The notes beneath the pieces were generated by a model that had not been told where the DNA came from, made no database searches, and worked only from the letters and a program-made list of their open reading frames with translations. From the NCBI GenBank assembly GCA_001600635.1, contig BCKL01000028.1, positions 280,076 to 344,075 of the forward strand: a stretch of DNA of 64,000 nt, given 5' to 3'. The number at the start of each line of letters is the position of its first letter. Positions within the stretch are counted from its first letter, which is position 1. Positions 23,071-35,100 of this stretch are shown one piece after another. The position numbers and the translations under genes were made by a program. Origin of the DNA: Leucosporidium creatinivorum (taxonomy: Eukaryota; Basidiomycota; Microbotryomycetes; Leucosporidiales; Leucosporidiaceae).

Positions 23071-25694
23071 TTACTCCTCATCATCGTCGAGGTTCCTGGG
23101 CTGAACGTTCTCGTGGTGCTTCTGGGTGGTCTGGAGCTTGAGCGAGCCGCCGTCGGTGGCGTTGCGCTTGGAGGCTCCGCCGAAGGGGACCCAGCTGGAC
23201 GAGCGCCAGGCGGGAACGCGGGAGAGGTAAAGCTCGTCGACCTGGACGAGGGAGAGTCCCTTGGTCTCGGGCTGCGTTGAGGGAGAAGGAGAGGTCAGCT
23301 ACGGGCCTTTGACACCAGACGAGGTGGCTCGGCGAGGGGGGCGGGGCGGTGAAGTTCGGCGGGAGACAGATGGAGGAGTCGGCGGGGAGGTTTAGCGGGA
23401 TAACAGCTACTTACGACGAAGAAGAACACGAAGAGGGTCATAACGACAATCGCGGCGGCCCAAATAAAAGTGATCTTAGCCTGTGAGGTGCAGAGAAGGT
23501 CAGCGCAGGCCTACTATGCAATCGAGCGAGCCAGACCAACCTGTAGGTCGCCATACCCCGCGTCTGTAATAGTGTAGTAGAAGGCCGCAGAGGAAGCGAG
23601 GAGCAAAGGGAAGGTCAGCGCGAGCTTTGGAGGCGAGAAAGGCGCGGGGGAAGCGGTGGAGACGGGAGAGCAACGCACCGGTGATGTAAGGGGTGATCAT
23701 CGCGAGGATGAAGTTGTTCAGCCAGTTGGAAGCGGTAGCGAAGGCGACGCAGTAAGGAGCCATGCGAACGGGGAACTGCTCGGCGGCGACGACCCATCCG
23801 AGAGGTCCTGGAAAGAGCGAGTCGGGTCAGCTTCAGCCCCCCAAGAGTAAGCTACACACCAACAACTCACCCCACGAAGAAGCGAAACCAAAGATGAAGA
23901 TGCAGGAGAAGGTGATGAGGATCTTTCCAGCGACCTCGCCGTCGGGGTAGGCGGTTCCAAGGGCACCAGCGACGACCTGACCGGTGAACATGATGAAGGA
24001 GCCGATGAAGAGGGTTTGACGACGGCCGAGCTTCTCGACGGCGAGGAGACCGGGGAAGGTCGAGATGACGTTGACGGCGCCGAGGATGACTTGGATGAGG
24101 AAAGAATCCTTGATGCCGGCCGAGGCAAAGAACTTGACTCCGTAGGAGAAGAAGAAGTTGACTCCGGTCCATTGCTGGCCGGCTTGGACGCAGATCTGTC
24201 AGTGGGGAGAGAGTCAGCCTCCGCCGAGCAGCTCGATTCGGAGAGCCCGACTTACACCGATGAGGGTACGGAGACCCATGCGGCCCTCGCTCCTGAAGCA
24301 GTCCATGTAACTGGCATCTCCGGCAGCCTCCTCCTCGCGCTGGCGGGCGACATACTCCTCAAGCTCAGCCTCGAGCTCCTCATCTCCAGGCGCAAGACCA
24401 CGGAGCTTTCCGAGGTTGATGCGAGCCTGATCGATGTTTCCGCGCATCACGTAGAAGCGGGGCGACTCTGGGCAGAAGACGGTGCCGATGAGAACGAACG
24501 CTCCCCAGACGAGCTGGAGGGCGATGGTGAGGCGCCAGGAGAGGGGGCCCTCGACGTCGTGCATCTTGTAGTTGACGACGTTGGCAAAGAAGATTCCGAA
24601 AGTGGCGCAGAGCTGGTAGGTCGAGGTGATCATTCCACGGAGGTGCTTGGGCGAGCACTGGTGAGATGAGAGAGAGACGGGTCAGCGAGAGTGCGGCGAT
24701 GTCGAGGCACCTTTGTCGTCGCGCTAAGGAGAAGCGAGAGAGAACAAAACTCACCTCAGCCTGGTAGAGAGGAGCAAGCATAGAGAGGGCTCCAACACCG
24801 TAACCGGCGATGAAGCGACCGGCGAGCATCTGTCCCCACTGAGTCATGGAAGAGAGCTCGATAGCGACTCCGATGAGGAATATGACGAGCCTGCATGTAG
24901 GAAGATGTACCAAGGTCAGCGATGGTCCTTGAGCTTCGAAACGCCAGCATTCATCCGCTCCCTTCCTTCTCGGCGAAGGTCAAAGCGCGAAGAACTCACG
25001 AGATGAGGTAAGCGACCTTGATACCGAGCTTGCCGGAGATACGTCCAGCGAGGAGAGCACCGAAGAGAGCTCCGAGTCCTGCGAGTAGTGGCGACCGAGA
25101 TGAAAGTCAGCGAGCTGCTGCGAGGGCGTCGAGCCGAGGGACGAAACGGACCCATGAACGAAGTGATGAGAGCCTGGCGAGTCGAAGGGATGGAGAAACC
25201 GGTGATGGAGGTAGGGTCGGCAGTTCCGAAGCGCATTTGGTCTGTAGAGCGAAGGGGAAGATGAGGTCAGCTTTCCAATCGTCGGATGCGAAGGCGCGAA
25301 GCGAAGGGCGCGAAACTCACAATCCCTGCAGTTGACGAGTCCCGAGATTCCTCCAGATTCCCATCCTGTAGTAGAGAAAATACGAGTCAGCTTTGCTCTT
25401 CCCTTCCTTCGATGATCGCATCGTCGCGAGAGAAGTTCAAAACTCACCGAACAGCAATCCCGCAAGACTCTGGAAGAGGCAGAGCACCACAACGAAGACG
25501 GGTGCACGGTCCTTAGCGACGGGGCGCTGGCCTTGGTCTACATGCACGCCGGTAGGCTTGGTGGAAGTAGGAACATCAGACTGCTGGAGAGCGGCGGCCT
25601 CCTTGTTGCCTCCCTTGAGCGACTGGGCGCGCGAAGGAGGTTGCGAAGGGACGATGGTCGTCGCCGCTGAGGGCGGTTGAGTGTGGGACGCCAT
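23071..25694 (-). CDS. MFS sugar porter (hexose-type transporter)
   Basis: Eleven exons on the minus strand: 25448-25694, 25321-25365, 25152-25241, 25000-25078, 24755-24890, 24256-24657, 23871-24195, 23679-23807, 23541-23563, 23415-23480 and 23071-23271, giving 580 residues. Sugar-porter signatures are present: GRFIAGYGVGALSMLAPLYQ after TM4, PESPRFYVMRGNIDQAR at the start of the central loop, QQWTGVNFFFSYG in TM7, VEKLGRRQTLF and PETKGLSLVQVDELY after TM12. The protein would import hexoses or related sugars across the plasma membrane by proton symport. Cytosolic tails are hydrophilic at both ends. One exon is only 23 nt (residues DAGYGDLQ). All phases agree. The substrate cannot be read from sequence. 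Confidence 0.92.
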
Positions 25695-26219
25695 GTGCTG
25701 ATGTCGGTCGACGTGGTCGAGGTGAAAGGGAGGGAAGAGACGGGGGAGGAGAGAGAGTTGAGGAGCTCGGGTGGAGATGGGATGGGAGAGGGGAAGGAAA
25801 AGAGGGAGATGGCGAGAAATCGATGAGAGGCCGAGCTTGCTGAGCTGTTGTTTTCTGCACGAAGCGGAGAAGGCTTCGATGATGCAGGAATCTGGGGAAG
25901 CCAGCGAAGCCGAAGTTCAGCTTGCCTCGCTTCGGCGTCGGCTTCAAGTGGCGCTCATCAGCAGACTCACCTCAGCAGTCTCCTATAGCGGTGCAGAACG
26001 TCCTCGGATAGCTGTTGTAGCTGTAGCGCACCCCAGCGGGATCTCCCGAGCTGTAGTCGACTCCAGCTGATCTGCCCTTGATGGCGCGTCTTTTTCACCT
26101 CCACAATCCCCAGCTCGCAGAGAGCTGGAGAAGGGCCATAAAAGGCCGTGACCCTGGCGAGAGTTATGTAGGACGATGCATGTTGCAGCTGGAGAGCTAC
26201 AAGCTTTAACCCTGTCCTA
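25695..26219. other. Promoter region of the sugar transporter
   Basis: This stretch lies upstream of the minus-strand transporter. A CCATAAAAGG at 26136-26145 matches the CArG consensus bound by MADS-box factors such as Mcm1/SRF, but a single ten-base match is weak evidence. No gene is seen. Confidence 0.35.
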
Positions 26220-27500
26220 TGGGGAGGAAGAGGAGGTCAATGACGAGGGTCCGAGCGTTCGCCGAGGTAGCGCCGAGTCGAACGCACCGACTCTCTCCCA
26301 AGTCTCTCGTCGACTTGTCGCCAACGCTGGGCTGCCGAGGTGCACCACTTGATTGACTGTAGTGGATTGTGGACGAGTAGCAAGGTCAGCGATCTTTTCC
26401 TGAGAGAATCGGAAACCGAAGCCCATCCCCTTGCTCTCCGCCTTCGGTCGCTCCACACAACTCGGGGCCGAAAAGCCACGACGAACGAGAGATGATCTCG
26501 AATCGCCCCGGCAGACGGGGAGGATGTACGGAACGACGAGACCGGACAGCAGACTCACCTCGGCGACAGAAGACGGAGTCGGCGAAGGCGATGATGGAGG
26601 AGGGGCCGAGGGCGGTGGCGTAGCCCGCGAGGGAAGGCCGAGGATGCTGATGTAGGAGGCGGTGCGAGTTTTGAGGCCGAATGTGCAGTAGTGGGTTCTC
26701 AGTGGTGATGATGTAGTAGCAGTGGCGGCGTCGACCTGCGAACCGAGAAGGAAGGGTCAGCTCTCTGCTACCCAGCTCGTCGACGAGAAACATGAGACGA
26801 CTCACCTCGCGCAGATAACCTCGCTGCCTCGATGCAAGCGTTCAGAGACAGCTGTCTATAGTACTAGCCACTCCTTCGCGTCACCCGGCCGTCGAACGGG
26901 CTCGGCGCTCCCACTCGTCGTCGTAATTGAGAAAGAGATGGTCGAGGTCGAGCGAGGAGGAAGAGAGAGTGGGAAGATAGGGTCGGCGTTGGGCTAATGA
27001 GGGACGAGCTCGGAGAGCTGCGAACAGAGAAGGAAAGGTCAGCTCTCCTGCTAGCCCTCACGGCGACGGGAGAATGGGAGGCGACTCACCTCGCTCGCAG
27101 ACATCACGCTGCTGCAGTACAGATGATCCACGGACCCCTCGTAGCAGTACTCGCCCATACGCAGCTCCTCGCCTCATCCTCGTCCTTTCCAACTGCCGAA
27201 CGAGCTCGGCGCTTGACAGGCGAGCGGGTATTATCCGTAGATGTGGACACGTGAAGAGAGGTCGTTCGAGTGAGGATGAGAGGGTGTGGGAGAAGGGTGT
27301 AGGTCGATGTTTGGTTAGTTAAGGAAGAGTTGGGCCGGCTGCGAAAGCGAGAACGCGAGGTCAGCTTTCATACTGAGCGAGCAAGCATCTTTTCGGTGCG
27401 GATGAAGAAGGGGCAGGGAGTAGGAAGGATTTGTAGGCGCCATCTCACCGTCCTCGCCCACCGCTCACTTCCATCAGAAGCTCAGCGTGGTTATGGAGCG
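26220..27500 (-). other. Spliced locus of uncertain product, possibly decayed
   Basis: The minus strand shows several well-formed introns with GTGAGT donors, GAGCTGACC branches and TTCGCAG acceptors, at 27018-27089 and 26736-26805 and another ending near 27340, so the region is probably transcribed. A candidate reading starts at an ATG near 27180 (MRRGAAYGRVLLRGVRG). In the exon at about 26565-26735 codon bias switches frame twice: SYISILGLPS in one frame and LAGYATALGPSSIIAFADSV in another look like one membrane-spanning stretch broken by two small indels. I do not recognise a family. The locus may be a pseudogene, or my splice choices may be wrong. Confidence 0.3.
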
Positions 27501-27795
27501 GGACGTCTCAGCAGTAAGGGGACGGGAAGGAAAGCGTGCGAAGACGACGAAGTTAAGTATGGCGCCAATCGCTCTGCGAAGGCACAACGAACGCGAGCTG
27601 TTGCTATATGATATAATATGGCCGAAGCCGAGCCCAAGGAGAGGAAAGGGGGGGTAGCTGCGAACGAGTCTGTCCTTCGCCTTCGCCGAGGGGGATTCTC
27701 GGCGGAAGGGCTTGGAGAGGGATGGGGAGAGGGGAGGGAGAGGGAGGAAGAAGCGGGATTGAGGAGAGAGCTTACGCTTGTAGGTGGAAGAGGGA

Positions 27796-28692
27796 CTACA
27801 GGCTCGACGTCGGGACGGGTCGCATGGTCGGCTGGAGCCAGCTTGGGTGGGGCCAGATCTACGAGGGAGGGGGAGGTAGTGAGGGAGAAAGAGGGCGGAG
27901 GCGGGAGGAGAAGGTCAGCTCTACCGTCCTCGAATCATGGCTCCTCCAACCTGCATCTCGGCCCCCGAAAGACCACTCACCCTAGCGACGACTCCCCCCT
28001 TGACCATAGCCAACGGCACGGGTCCATAATCCCTCGAATCCGTCGAGTTGCTCGTATTATCCCCAGCGAGCCAAACTGCTCCTTTGGGCACTGTGACCCA
28101 TTCCTCTGCAGCTCCCGCTGCTCCCGCTGCTCCCAACTTCTTTCGCTCGCCCGTAGGGTCCACGCAGACCTTGTCGCCTGGGAGACCGATGACACGCTTC
28201 AACACTTGATGGCTCGGATCCAAAGGGCTGATGGCGGTGACTAGGGAGCCTCGGGCTGGCAGGCCGGAGGAGGAGTTGCCGAAGAGGGAGGAGAAGGGCC
28301 AGCGGAGGGAGAGCGGCGAGTGGAGGATGTAGGAGCCCGAGTGGGAGAGAGTCGGGTACATGGAAGCGCCGGTGCACTTTGGTTTGGGCGTTGTACAGGA
28401 AGGGAAAGAAAAAGAGTGGGCGAGCGGAGGACGGGGGGCGCGGGGGACCGGGTCAATGCGAGCTGCTGAGGAGGGAGGTGCTAAAGACGTACAGGTCTGA
28501 TTTCTGCGATGTGATTGTTGAAAAGGTGTACAGCGCATAAGATCTGCAGCAGAGCAGAGAGAGCGCCGACGTTAGAGAAGCGAGGCGGGGGGGATGCGGG
28601 TAGGGAGAGAGCGAGAGACGAACCTGTAAGGTGGTAATCCCTGCTGATCCTATCCTCTTGGCTGTCCACCCTGATTTCACTGCAGAGGCCAT
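27796..28692 (-). CDS. IMP1: Mitochondrial inner membrane protease subunit 1
   Basis: Four exons on the minus strand: 28624-28692, 28493-28543, 27981-28376 and 27796-27858, giving 192 residues. It is a type I signal peptidase (S26) of the IMP type. The catalytic serine lies in CTGASMYPTL (Ser45) and the catalytic lysine in QVLKRVIGLPGD (about Lys100). GAVWLAGDN and GPVPLAMVKGGVVARIWPHP complete the conserved boxes. It is anchored in the inner mitochondrial membrane facing the intermembrane space and trims bipartite presequences of proteins such as cytochrome b2 and Cox2. An Ala/Gly-rich insert (LGAAGAAGAAEEW) follows the lysine box. The start gives a short basic N-terminus suitable for mitochondrial targeting. 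It is divergent from the gene at 28822. Confidence 0.9.
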
Positions 28693-28821
28693 ATCGTCCT
28701 ACAGAGCGATGCGAACGACGAGGTGAAGAGCAGGAGGGCAAGAGGTGTGATCGCTTCACCTTCTCTCCCTCCTTCGAAGCCTTCCCCCCACCGAGTCGTC
28801 ATCTCTTCATCGCTAAGGAGA
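28693..28821. promoter_or_regulatory. Bidirectional promoter region
   Basis: Only 129 bases separate the start codons of IMP1 (minus) and the DUF4504-like gene (plus), so the two must share a promoter region. No TATA box is evident. Confidence 0.6.
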
Positions 28822-30007
28822 ATGGATCTGCTGCACAAGGAGATCGCTACCGCTTTACAACATGCTCTCCCTCCTTCTACCGCTCGCTTACAGCCTGCGC
28901 TCGTTCGCGACATTTGGGCAGTCGCTTTGGGGCTAAAGTGAGCTTTCTCGCTTTCTGTAGGGCTTCACGCCAGCTCACACGCCTCGGATATAGAACTACT
29001 ACATTACTGGACACGATCCTTCTCGACGAGCCTCAGACGAGGTCTCTAGCATCCGCTTTCGACGAGGTGAGCTCCCTTCTTCGCTCCTCGGGCGTCGGCT
29101 GACACCTGTTCTACTACAGATTAAAGACCTCCGACCAAAAGACAACAAACTGGTAGTTCTCCACGAGCCTACATCGGGCCAAACCCTCGTCGGCACCTCG
29201 TTCTACCTCTTGCGGCACATCATGAAGCTCGAAGAGCGACCTTTCTGTCGGTACATCGATGTTTCGGGCGCAGAACCAATACTGGTGAGTCACTTCAGTG
29301 TTCTGCCTTTTCAACGCGGATCTCATCAGCCGCCTCCACAGCTCCCCAATGAAGAACGACCACCCCAAGTCGGCGACCTACTCTACCAAGTCCTCGATGC
29401 CTTAGCCCCTCGTCCCGGGCCGAAGACGATGGCTCCTCCTTCATCTTTTGTGCTTCTCAAGCTGAAGCACGGCCAATCACCGCAAGCCCTGATACCCTTT
29501 GTTGGCTGGTTTCTGGATTATCCCGTCGCTTACTCGCTCGGCGATGGATTGGGGGACGGGGAGGATGGGGAGGGGGAGCAGAGAGGGAATTGTCTGGGAG
29601 GGAGAGAGTTGACTGTGTTTGATGTGACGTGGACGGAGGACTCGGCGCTGAGTGGCTGCCAGTGAGTCTCGCCTCGCCTCGCCCTCCTTGTCCCTACTCG
29701 GCGCCGAGCTGACCCCCCTTCTCTCCCTCTCAGACGAGCACAAAGCGCCTCCCCTTGCACACCCCTCCTTTCCTTCTCCCTCCCTACATCTCTCCTTCCC
29801 TCCTTGACAGCCCATCGCTCAACCGGCCCAGCCGGCACAGGCGAGCTACAATCGGTCGAGCAGGAAGTGAGGGAGCTCTTTCAACAGAGGGTGAAGACTA
29901 TGAGGGTCGGGGCGCCGAAGGGGAAACTACAGCAGGCGTGGATTCAAAGTGTCGAGGTCGAGCTGGAGATGAGGACTGGGGTTAGGTTGGAGAGGGTCGC
30001 TTTGTAG
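28822..30007 (+). CDS. C1orf74/UPF0739 (DUF4504)-like protein
   Basis: Five exons: 28822-28937, 28994-29066, 29120-29284, 29342-29661 and 29734-30007, giving 315 residues. The order IWAVALGLKTTTLLDTILLD, LVVLHEPTSGQTLVG, GWFLDYPVAYSL and NCLGGRELTVFDVTW resembles what I recall of the eukaryotic DUF4504 family (human C1orf74), whose molecular function is unknown. The C-terminal 60 residues form a charged helix-like stretch (GELQSVEQEVRELFQQRVKT). Intron 3 (29285-29341) is exactly 57 nt with no in-frame stop, so retained transcripts would still code. The alternative acceptor before 29811 was rejected because it breaks the frame. The family assignment is from recalled motifs and needs a profile search. 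Confidence 0.6.
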
Positions 30008-30478
30008 AGGCCGAGGGGGGAGGGGGAGGCTCGGCGCGGGCGCTGAGCTTCGGTCGTGGGGTTGAGCAAACTAGTGCAGCTTGCTCATGCCCTACAGCTC
30101 GTATCGGGCGAGCAGTCGAACTTGCTCTCTGCATCGCAAGGACCACTCTTTCGCTGATCAGCTCGCTTCGGCGTTGACTTGCTCTCTTGCACTCTCGCTC
30201 GAACCGACTTGGAGGATGTAGAAAACCGAGAAGCACAACATTTCGATCCAACTACCAGCCAATGAGCGCACTGCGCTCTACCAAAAAAAAGTACTAAAGC
30301 GAAAAGGCCACGAAGGACCGGACGATGAAGCACGACTCGAGGAGAAACTAGCTCGACTCGGCGGCTGACAGACTGGCTGCTCGTCCATCAAAGAAAGAAA
30401 AAAGGGAAAGGCGACGCGAGAACTAGCTCGAGCGGTCGCTGGATACCCCTACACCCCACCGCCGAAGAGAAAGCCCAT
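30008..30478. other. Intergenic between convergent genes
   Basis: This is 3' flanking sequence of the DUF4504-like gene (+) and the Ser/Ala-rich secreted protein (-). It contains an A-run at 30283-30290 and AAAGAAAGAAAAAAGGG-like purine-rich sequence near 30390-30405. Nothing coding is recognised. Confidence 0.4.
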
Positions 30479-31689
30479 TCAAAGACGAGCGACGTCGACC
30501 TTGACCCACTCCCTCTTCTCCGCAGCAGCGGCAGCATGGCGAGCAGCGACTTGCTGGACACTACGACGAGCCTTGCGGAAGGCGGCGGGGGCGGAGCCGT
30601 GGGTGGTGGAGGCGAACTCGGCCGATGCGGATCCAGATGCCGAGGAGGGGAGGATGGGAGAGGCCGCGGCGGAGGAGGAGGAAGGGAGGTAGGCTTGGTC
30701 AATGTAGGCTCCCGAGGGACCCGCGGGGATGAGCGTCATGGTCAGGGTGATGGGCTCGAGGGAAGCGACGGTGGGTGCGGAGGGAGAGGCCGAGACGAGC
30801 GCCGAAGGGGGGGGAGCCGAGGCGAGGAGGGTGGATTTGGGGTTGACGACGATGGGCGAGGAGGTGGAAGTGGCCTGCTCTTCGACAACGACGGAGGAAG
30901 AGGAGGGGGCGACCGAACCAGAGACGACGGCGTTGATCACGGGCGCGGCGTTGGTCTTGAAAGCCTCGGTGCTCGAGGAAGTAGGGGTGGGCTCCTCGAG
31001 CGCAGCGACGGCCGCGCGGTAGATGCTCTGCTGCTCCGAAAGGTCCGTTTGGTAGAGACCAGCACGCTCCTCGAGAGCGCGCTCGACCTTCCTAGCAGCG
31101 GGCTTGGAGCGCTTCTCGCGAAGGGCTTTGCCAGCTTTGGCGTGGCGGCGGGTTCCCTGGTGCTGAGATTGGTGGATGGCGACGGGTTGACGCTTCTCGA
31201 CGATGGCGATGGGAGCGGCGGTGATAGACTCGGAGGAGGGGGCGGAGGAGGAGCCGAAGAGGGAGCGAACGACTCGGGCGAAGATGGAGGCTTGCTCGTC
31301 CCGCTTGGAGATGACGGTGAGGTTGATGGTCGAGTTCTTGATGCCTCCAGCTCCGGCAGACGAAGAGGAAGGGTCGGAGGAAGTGGAAGCCGAGGCGTCG
31401 ACGATGATGGAGTGGTCGCCGGTGGTGGTCCTCTTGGCCCGACCCGAGAAGGAGAGACCGTCGGGCGAGCGGCGGAGGCCCTTGTTGGTCTTGGGGCGCT
31501 GAGCACGACGAGTGAGTTGAGAAGTCGAGCGACGAGTGGGGAGAGCTGTGGGTGTAGCAGAGTAAGGTCAGCTTTCGGGCTCGGAGTTGGTTCGGCGGAG
31601 GTGAGAGAGTGGGACGCACCTTGAGCTTCGTTGGCGAGGATGGCGACGGTGGCCAAGAAGGAGAAGAGGGATGTAGGTGAAGTGAACAT
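30479..31689 (-). CDS. Secreted Ser/Ala-rich protein with dibasic processing sites
   Basis: Two exons on the minus strand: 31620-31689 and 30479-31545, giving 378 residues. The first exon encodes the signal peptide MFTSPTSLFSFLATVAILAN. The mature part is low-complexity, rich in Ser, Ala, Pro and basic residues, with repeated KR/RR pairs (for example RAKRTT, SKRDEQ, VEKRQP, EKREW) that fit Kex2-type cleavage. No folded domain is recognised. Secreted, Kex2-processed, Ser-rich proteins are common cell-wall or surface proteins in fungi; a specific role cannot be inferred. A TTTATAAGG TATA-like element lies at 31817-31823, about 128 bases upstream. The long open frame on the opposite strand is a shadow of this one. 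Confidence 0.72.
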
Positions 31690-32199
31690 GTCTGCTGAGG
31701 TGTTGGCTGGTAGGCGGTTGAGGCTTTGAGAGGACTTGAGAGAGCTTCGAGCGGTTGAAGTCGAATGGGGGAGTGAGGTGAAGGAAAGAGAGAGAGGAAG
31801 CAGAGGTGGTACGGCCTTATAAACCTCTCAAGCAGATGGCTGTTACATGACAAGCGAAGGCGCGAACCCTCCTGCAACAGCAAGACGGCAGACCATCCCT
31901 CAGCTTGAAGAGAGAAGGCGCGTCGCAGGAGGCTGGTCGACTGGCTCAGCTGAGCTTATGGGCGCGTTGGAGGCTTTGCTGGGCTGTAGGCGGGTGGTAA
32001 GCCTGCATTCTCGTCTATTACAATTGGCTGTCGAGTGTCGAGGTGTGATGACGAGGTAATGGTCGAAGGGAGAAGGATGGCAGCTCGCTTCGCTCTTCTG
32101 CTGGCTGGGCTGACGATGAGCTGAGGCTTGCTGGGGTAGCCATTTTGCTGTACAGTGCAACTTGACGCTACTGGGCTTGCTTTCGCCACTCTGCATGAC
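31690..32199. other. Promoter of the Ser/Ala-rich gene and flank
   Basis: This holds the TATA-like element at 31817-31823 on the minus strand. Upstream of that, no gene or motif is recognised. Confidence 0.35.
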
Positions 32200-35100
32200 T
32201 ATTTGTAGTCGAGCCCCCTCTCCTGCCGAGCCGAGAGTCAGCGCCGAAGGCTGTTCGAAGGGGCTGTACTGCAGTATGCTCACGTAGGTTTGTCTAGTAG
32301 ACAGAGTACGAGCTGCTGACCTGCCTCTAGCGGGGTGCAGCCCACCTGTTGGAGAGAGCAAATAGGTCAGCTCGCTCTCAACTTCGCCGAGCTCACTTTA
32401 TGCCGACCAAGGCAACGGCTCTCAGCTCCCCAGCAGACCCGCATGATCAGTTGCACCACTCGAGCCGCTGCTTACTCAACATACGACTGCCCTTTGCGCA
32501 ACTTCGATTGCGTAGAGGACCAGCCGAGCGAGAGTGGAACGGCCAAGGGCACGGCCGCCAGCGTGGTATAACAAGATACCGAGATCGATAAGGGTTCTTG
32601 TAACGAAGTTGGCAATGGGGTGTAGCTTCCAGCGCGCTTGGATATACAGCAAGCACGCCGCAAAGCACCGCGGGCTGCTCCGCAACCGACGCCGAGACAA
32701 ACTTCTCGAGGTCGTCAGTGGAAAGCCATCTGCCTTGACTGCACTCAAGCTGCACTGCGGGTGTGTGTAAGAAGGTGATGTTCGGCCAGCTCTGCAAGGA
32801 ACATCACGACACCCTCGTTTGACCGACGAGAGCAAGCGCAACGAGAGCTCGGCCGAGAGCTCGTCTTCTGAGATCAACAGCAACACTCTCCGAAGGCAAG
32901 TCAGGCTTCAAGGACCATTAAGATCGAGGTCGGCATCTTCGATAGGGTAGCCTGCAGCGAAGCATCGGTCTCGCCGAAAGCAACCGAGTCAAACTCGAAG
33001 CGCCGAGCCGATCCCCGTGGTTTGCCTCAGCTGTTCACCGAGGCTAGGTGCAGTCCAGCGGCACCACGATCTTCCCGAGTACGCTTCAGAACCCTACAGC
33101 GACGCTGAAGGAACCCGCTGGCGTCGTGAGCTCGCATCCGCCGCTTGACTTGATTGCCTAGGCGAGGCGGCGCCGATGTGCGCATCCGCTATGATGAGTC
33201 TGAACGCCCATGGGTACCAGGCCAGTGTACCCTCAGACCTTTGCACAGCACCGAACCCTCTCTCAGTCCTTGCAGACCGAAAAAGGAGCTCGGTCGGCGA
33301 GAGTGTCTCGCTGCCCAGCGTGCCCTGCAGCCAAGTGTGCCATCTTCCACATATTCGGAGAGCGCAGAGCCATCGCCAACGCTACAGCAAGCTCCAGGAT
33401 GTCGTGTTAGCTTACTGAAGCCTGTCGAGAACTGTCGCTGTTGCCTGCTCATCGCGAACGCCGAAGCCGAACGAGGCCTCGTCGAGCTTATGCAACATCT
33501 CAGACACTCGAGCATCGGTTCGTGGTCGAAGATCAATCAGACGCCTCCGTCCGTTATAGAGCAAACGGAGAGCCCTGACAAGACCTGCAGGTGACCGACG
33601 CTCGGTGAACAGACTCAGCTCGCCCAAAGGGGACACGTTGTTGGGCAGCAGGATTTGAGGTAGCGCAGTTCAGGCTTGATGCAGTCGAGCAAAGCCTCGC
33701 ATTCATCTTATCAGAGCCTCCTAACGGCGTCTGTGTCGCCGTCAAGCAGGTCCAAAGCGAGGGCGAGCCATCCTCGGCGTTGCTACTCAAGCTTGTTCAA
33801 CGCTCCTCTTTCTAGCCAGGCCCGACCAGAGTGACCTACACCCAGCAGCAGCCACTGTCCATACAGCTGTCAGCTGAAGAGCAGTAGTCTGAAGTGAGTA
33901 GCGAGCCTGCTCCCTTATATACCAAGAGAGTGGGCGAGCGAGCGCTGAGAGATGGGATGAGATGGGATGAGAGAGCTTCAACGAGCTTGGCAGCGCTACG
34001 CATCCATCGTGTTACGCAACAGAAGAGTGACGCAAGGAATGCTGCAGTCCTCCTGCCGCGATCTGAGCTCTGACCCGCAGAGGAGAGCAACGCCGAGCTC
34101 GGCGAGCGGCCGCAATCGCCTTGTCAGGATCTGCAAGTACCGCGATCTCACGACTGCAGCTATTTTTTTTGCTTCTCTGCTCGTCTGCATCGAGTGCACC
34201 CGACGAGACCTCAGCTCATCAAGCAAGCCCGAAGGAGGGCGAGGTCAGCTGAGCTCCTCTGAGAGCCTTGCTGTCCTAGACCAGGCGGCACAGCCTTTCT
34301 TATTTAGAGCTGGAGCCATCGTACACCCAACTCAACGACCACCCTCCACAAGACTCCCAATCCCGCAGCGAGCCAGCTGAGAGCGAGCGTCGAGCCTCCC
34401 ACGCTTTGTCGATGAACGCGGAAGGTGTTCAAGCCGTTCTGCTAAGATCAGCAAGCGCAGGGATCGTCCCGAGCAGTTATACTGCGCTCCCCATCAACAA
34501 GCTGCCGAGGAAGAACACAGGGAGCCAGAGATGATCCTGCGCCCGTCGCCGAAAGCGTAGGCGCCTCGAAAGAGGGAAGGGACCCTCAGGACGCCGTGTT
34601 CGTATTGCCAGAGTTCTACTCAGCACTGACCGCACATTACCGACGCAAAGAAACGCCCCTCGTCGACTCATCGAACGCCCAGCAGCCTTGGTCAGACTGC
34701 CAAGTGTGCGAAGCGAAGGCGAGCTCTGCCTCCAAGCCGGTAGGGACGCTGTGCAGCGGCGCTGACGGCGCGCGAGTCTAGACTTGGGAGGGCATCAAAC
34801 GGCTGGCCTACAGCCACCTCCCATAAGACCACCAGTCTCGCAGGAAGTGAGCTGAAGTCGAACGCCGAGCCTCCGAGTCCCGTCTTCGGCGATGAGCTCC
34901 TCCTCCTCGAGGCAAGCACTCTGCAGCTACGTACGGGCGGATTTGAAGCACCTCTATGCTACCGAGCTCACCAATACTAGCCCACCGTCAGACGACACAG
35001 AGCCAGCACAGGAGCCGCGGGAGTCGAGCGCCGAGAGTCGAGAGCCGAGCGGTCGAAGAGCGAGCAATACTGCCTCACTCGCCTCTGTAGCAAGATCTCA

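Noticed and set aside
30536-31624. 362-codon open frame on the plus strand
   Set aside because: It is antisense to the spliced Ser/Ala-rich secreted gene, is made of Gly/Arg/Glu repeats typical of shadow frames, and has no motif.
33154-33594. 146-codon frame in the dispersed repeat
   Set aside because: Only partly conserved in the inverted copy, with indels; no motif, so not called as a gene.
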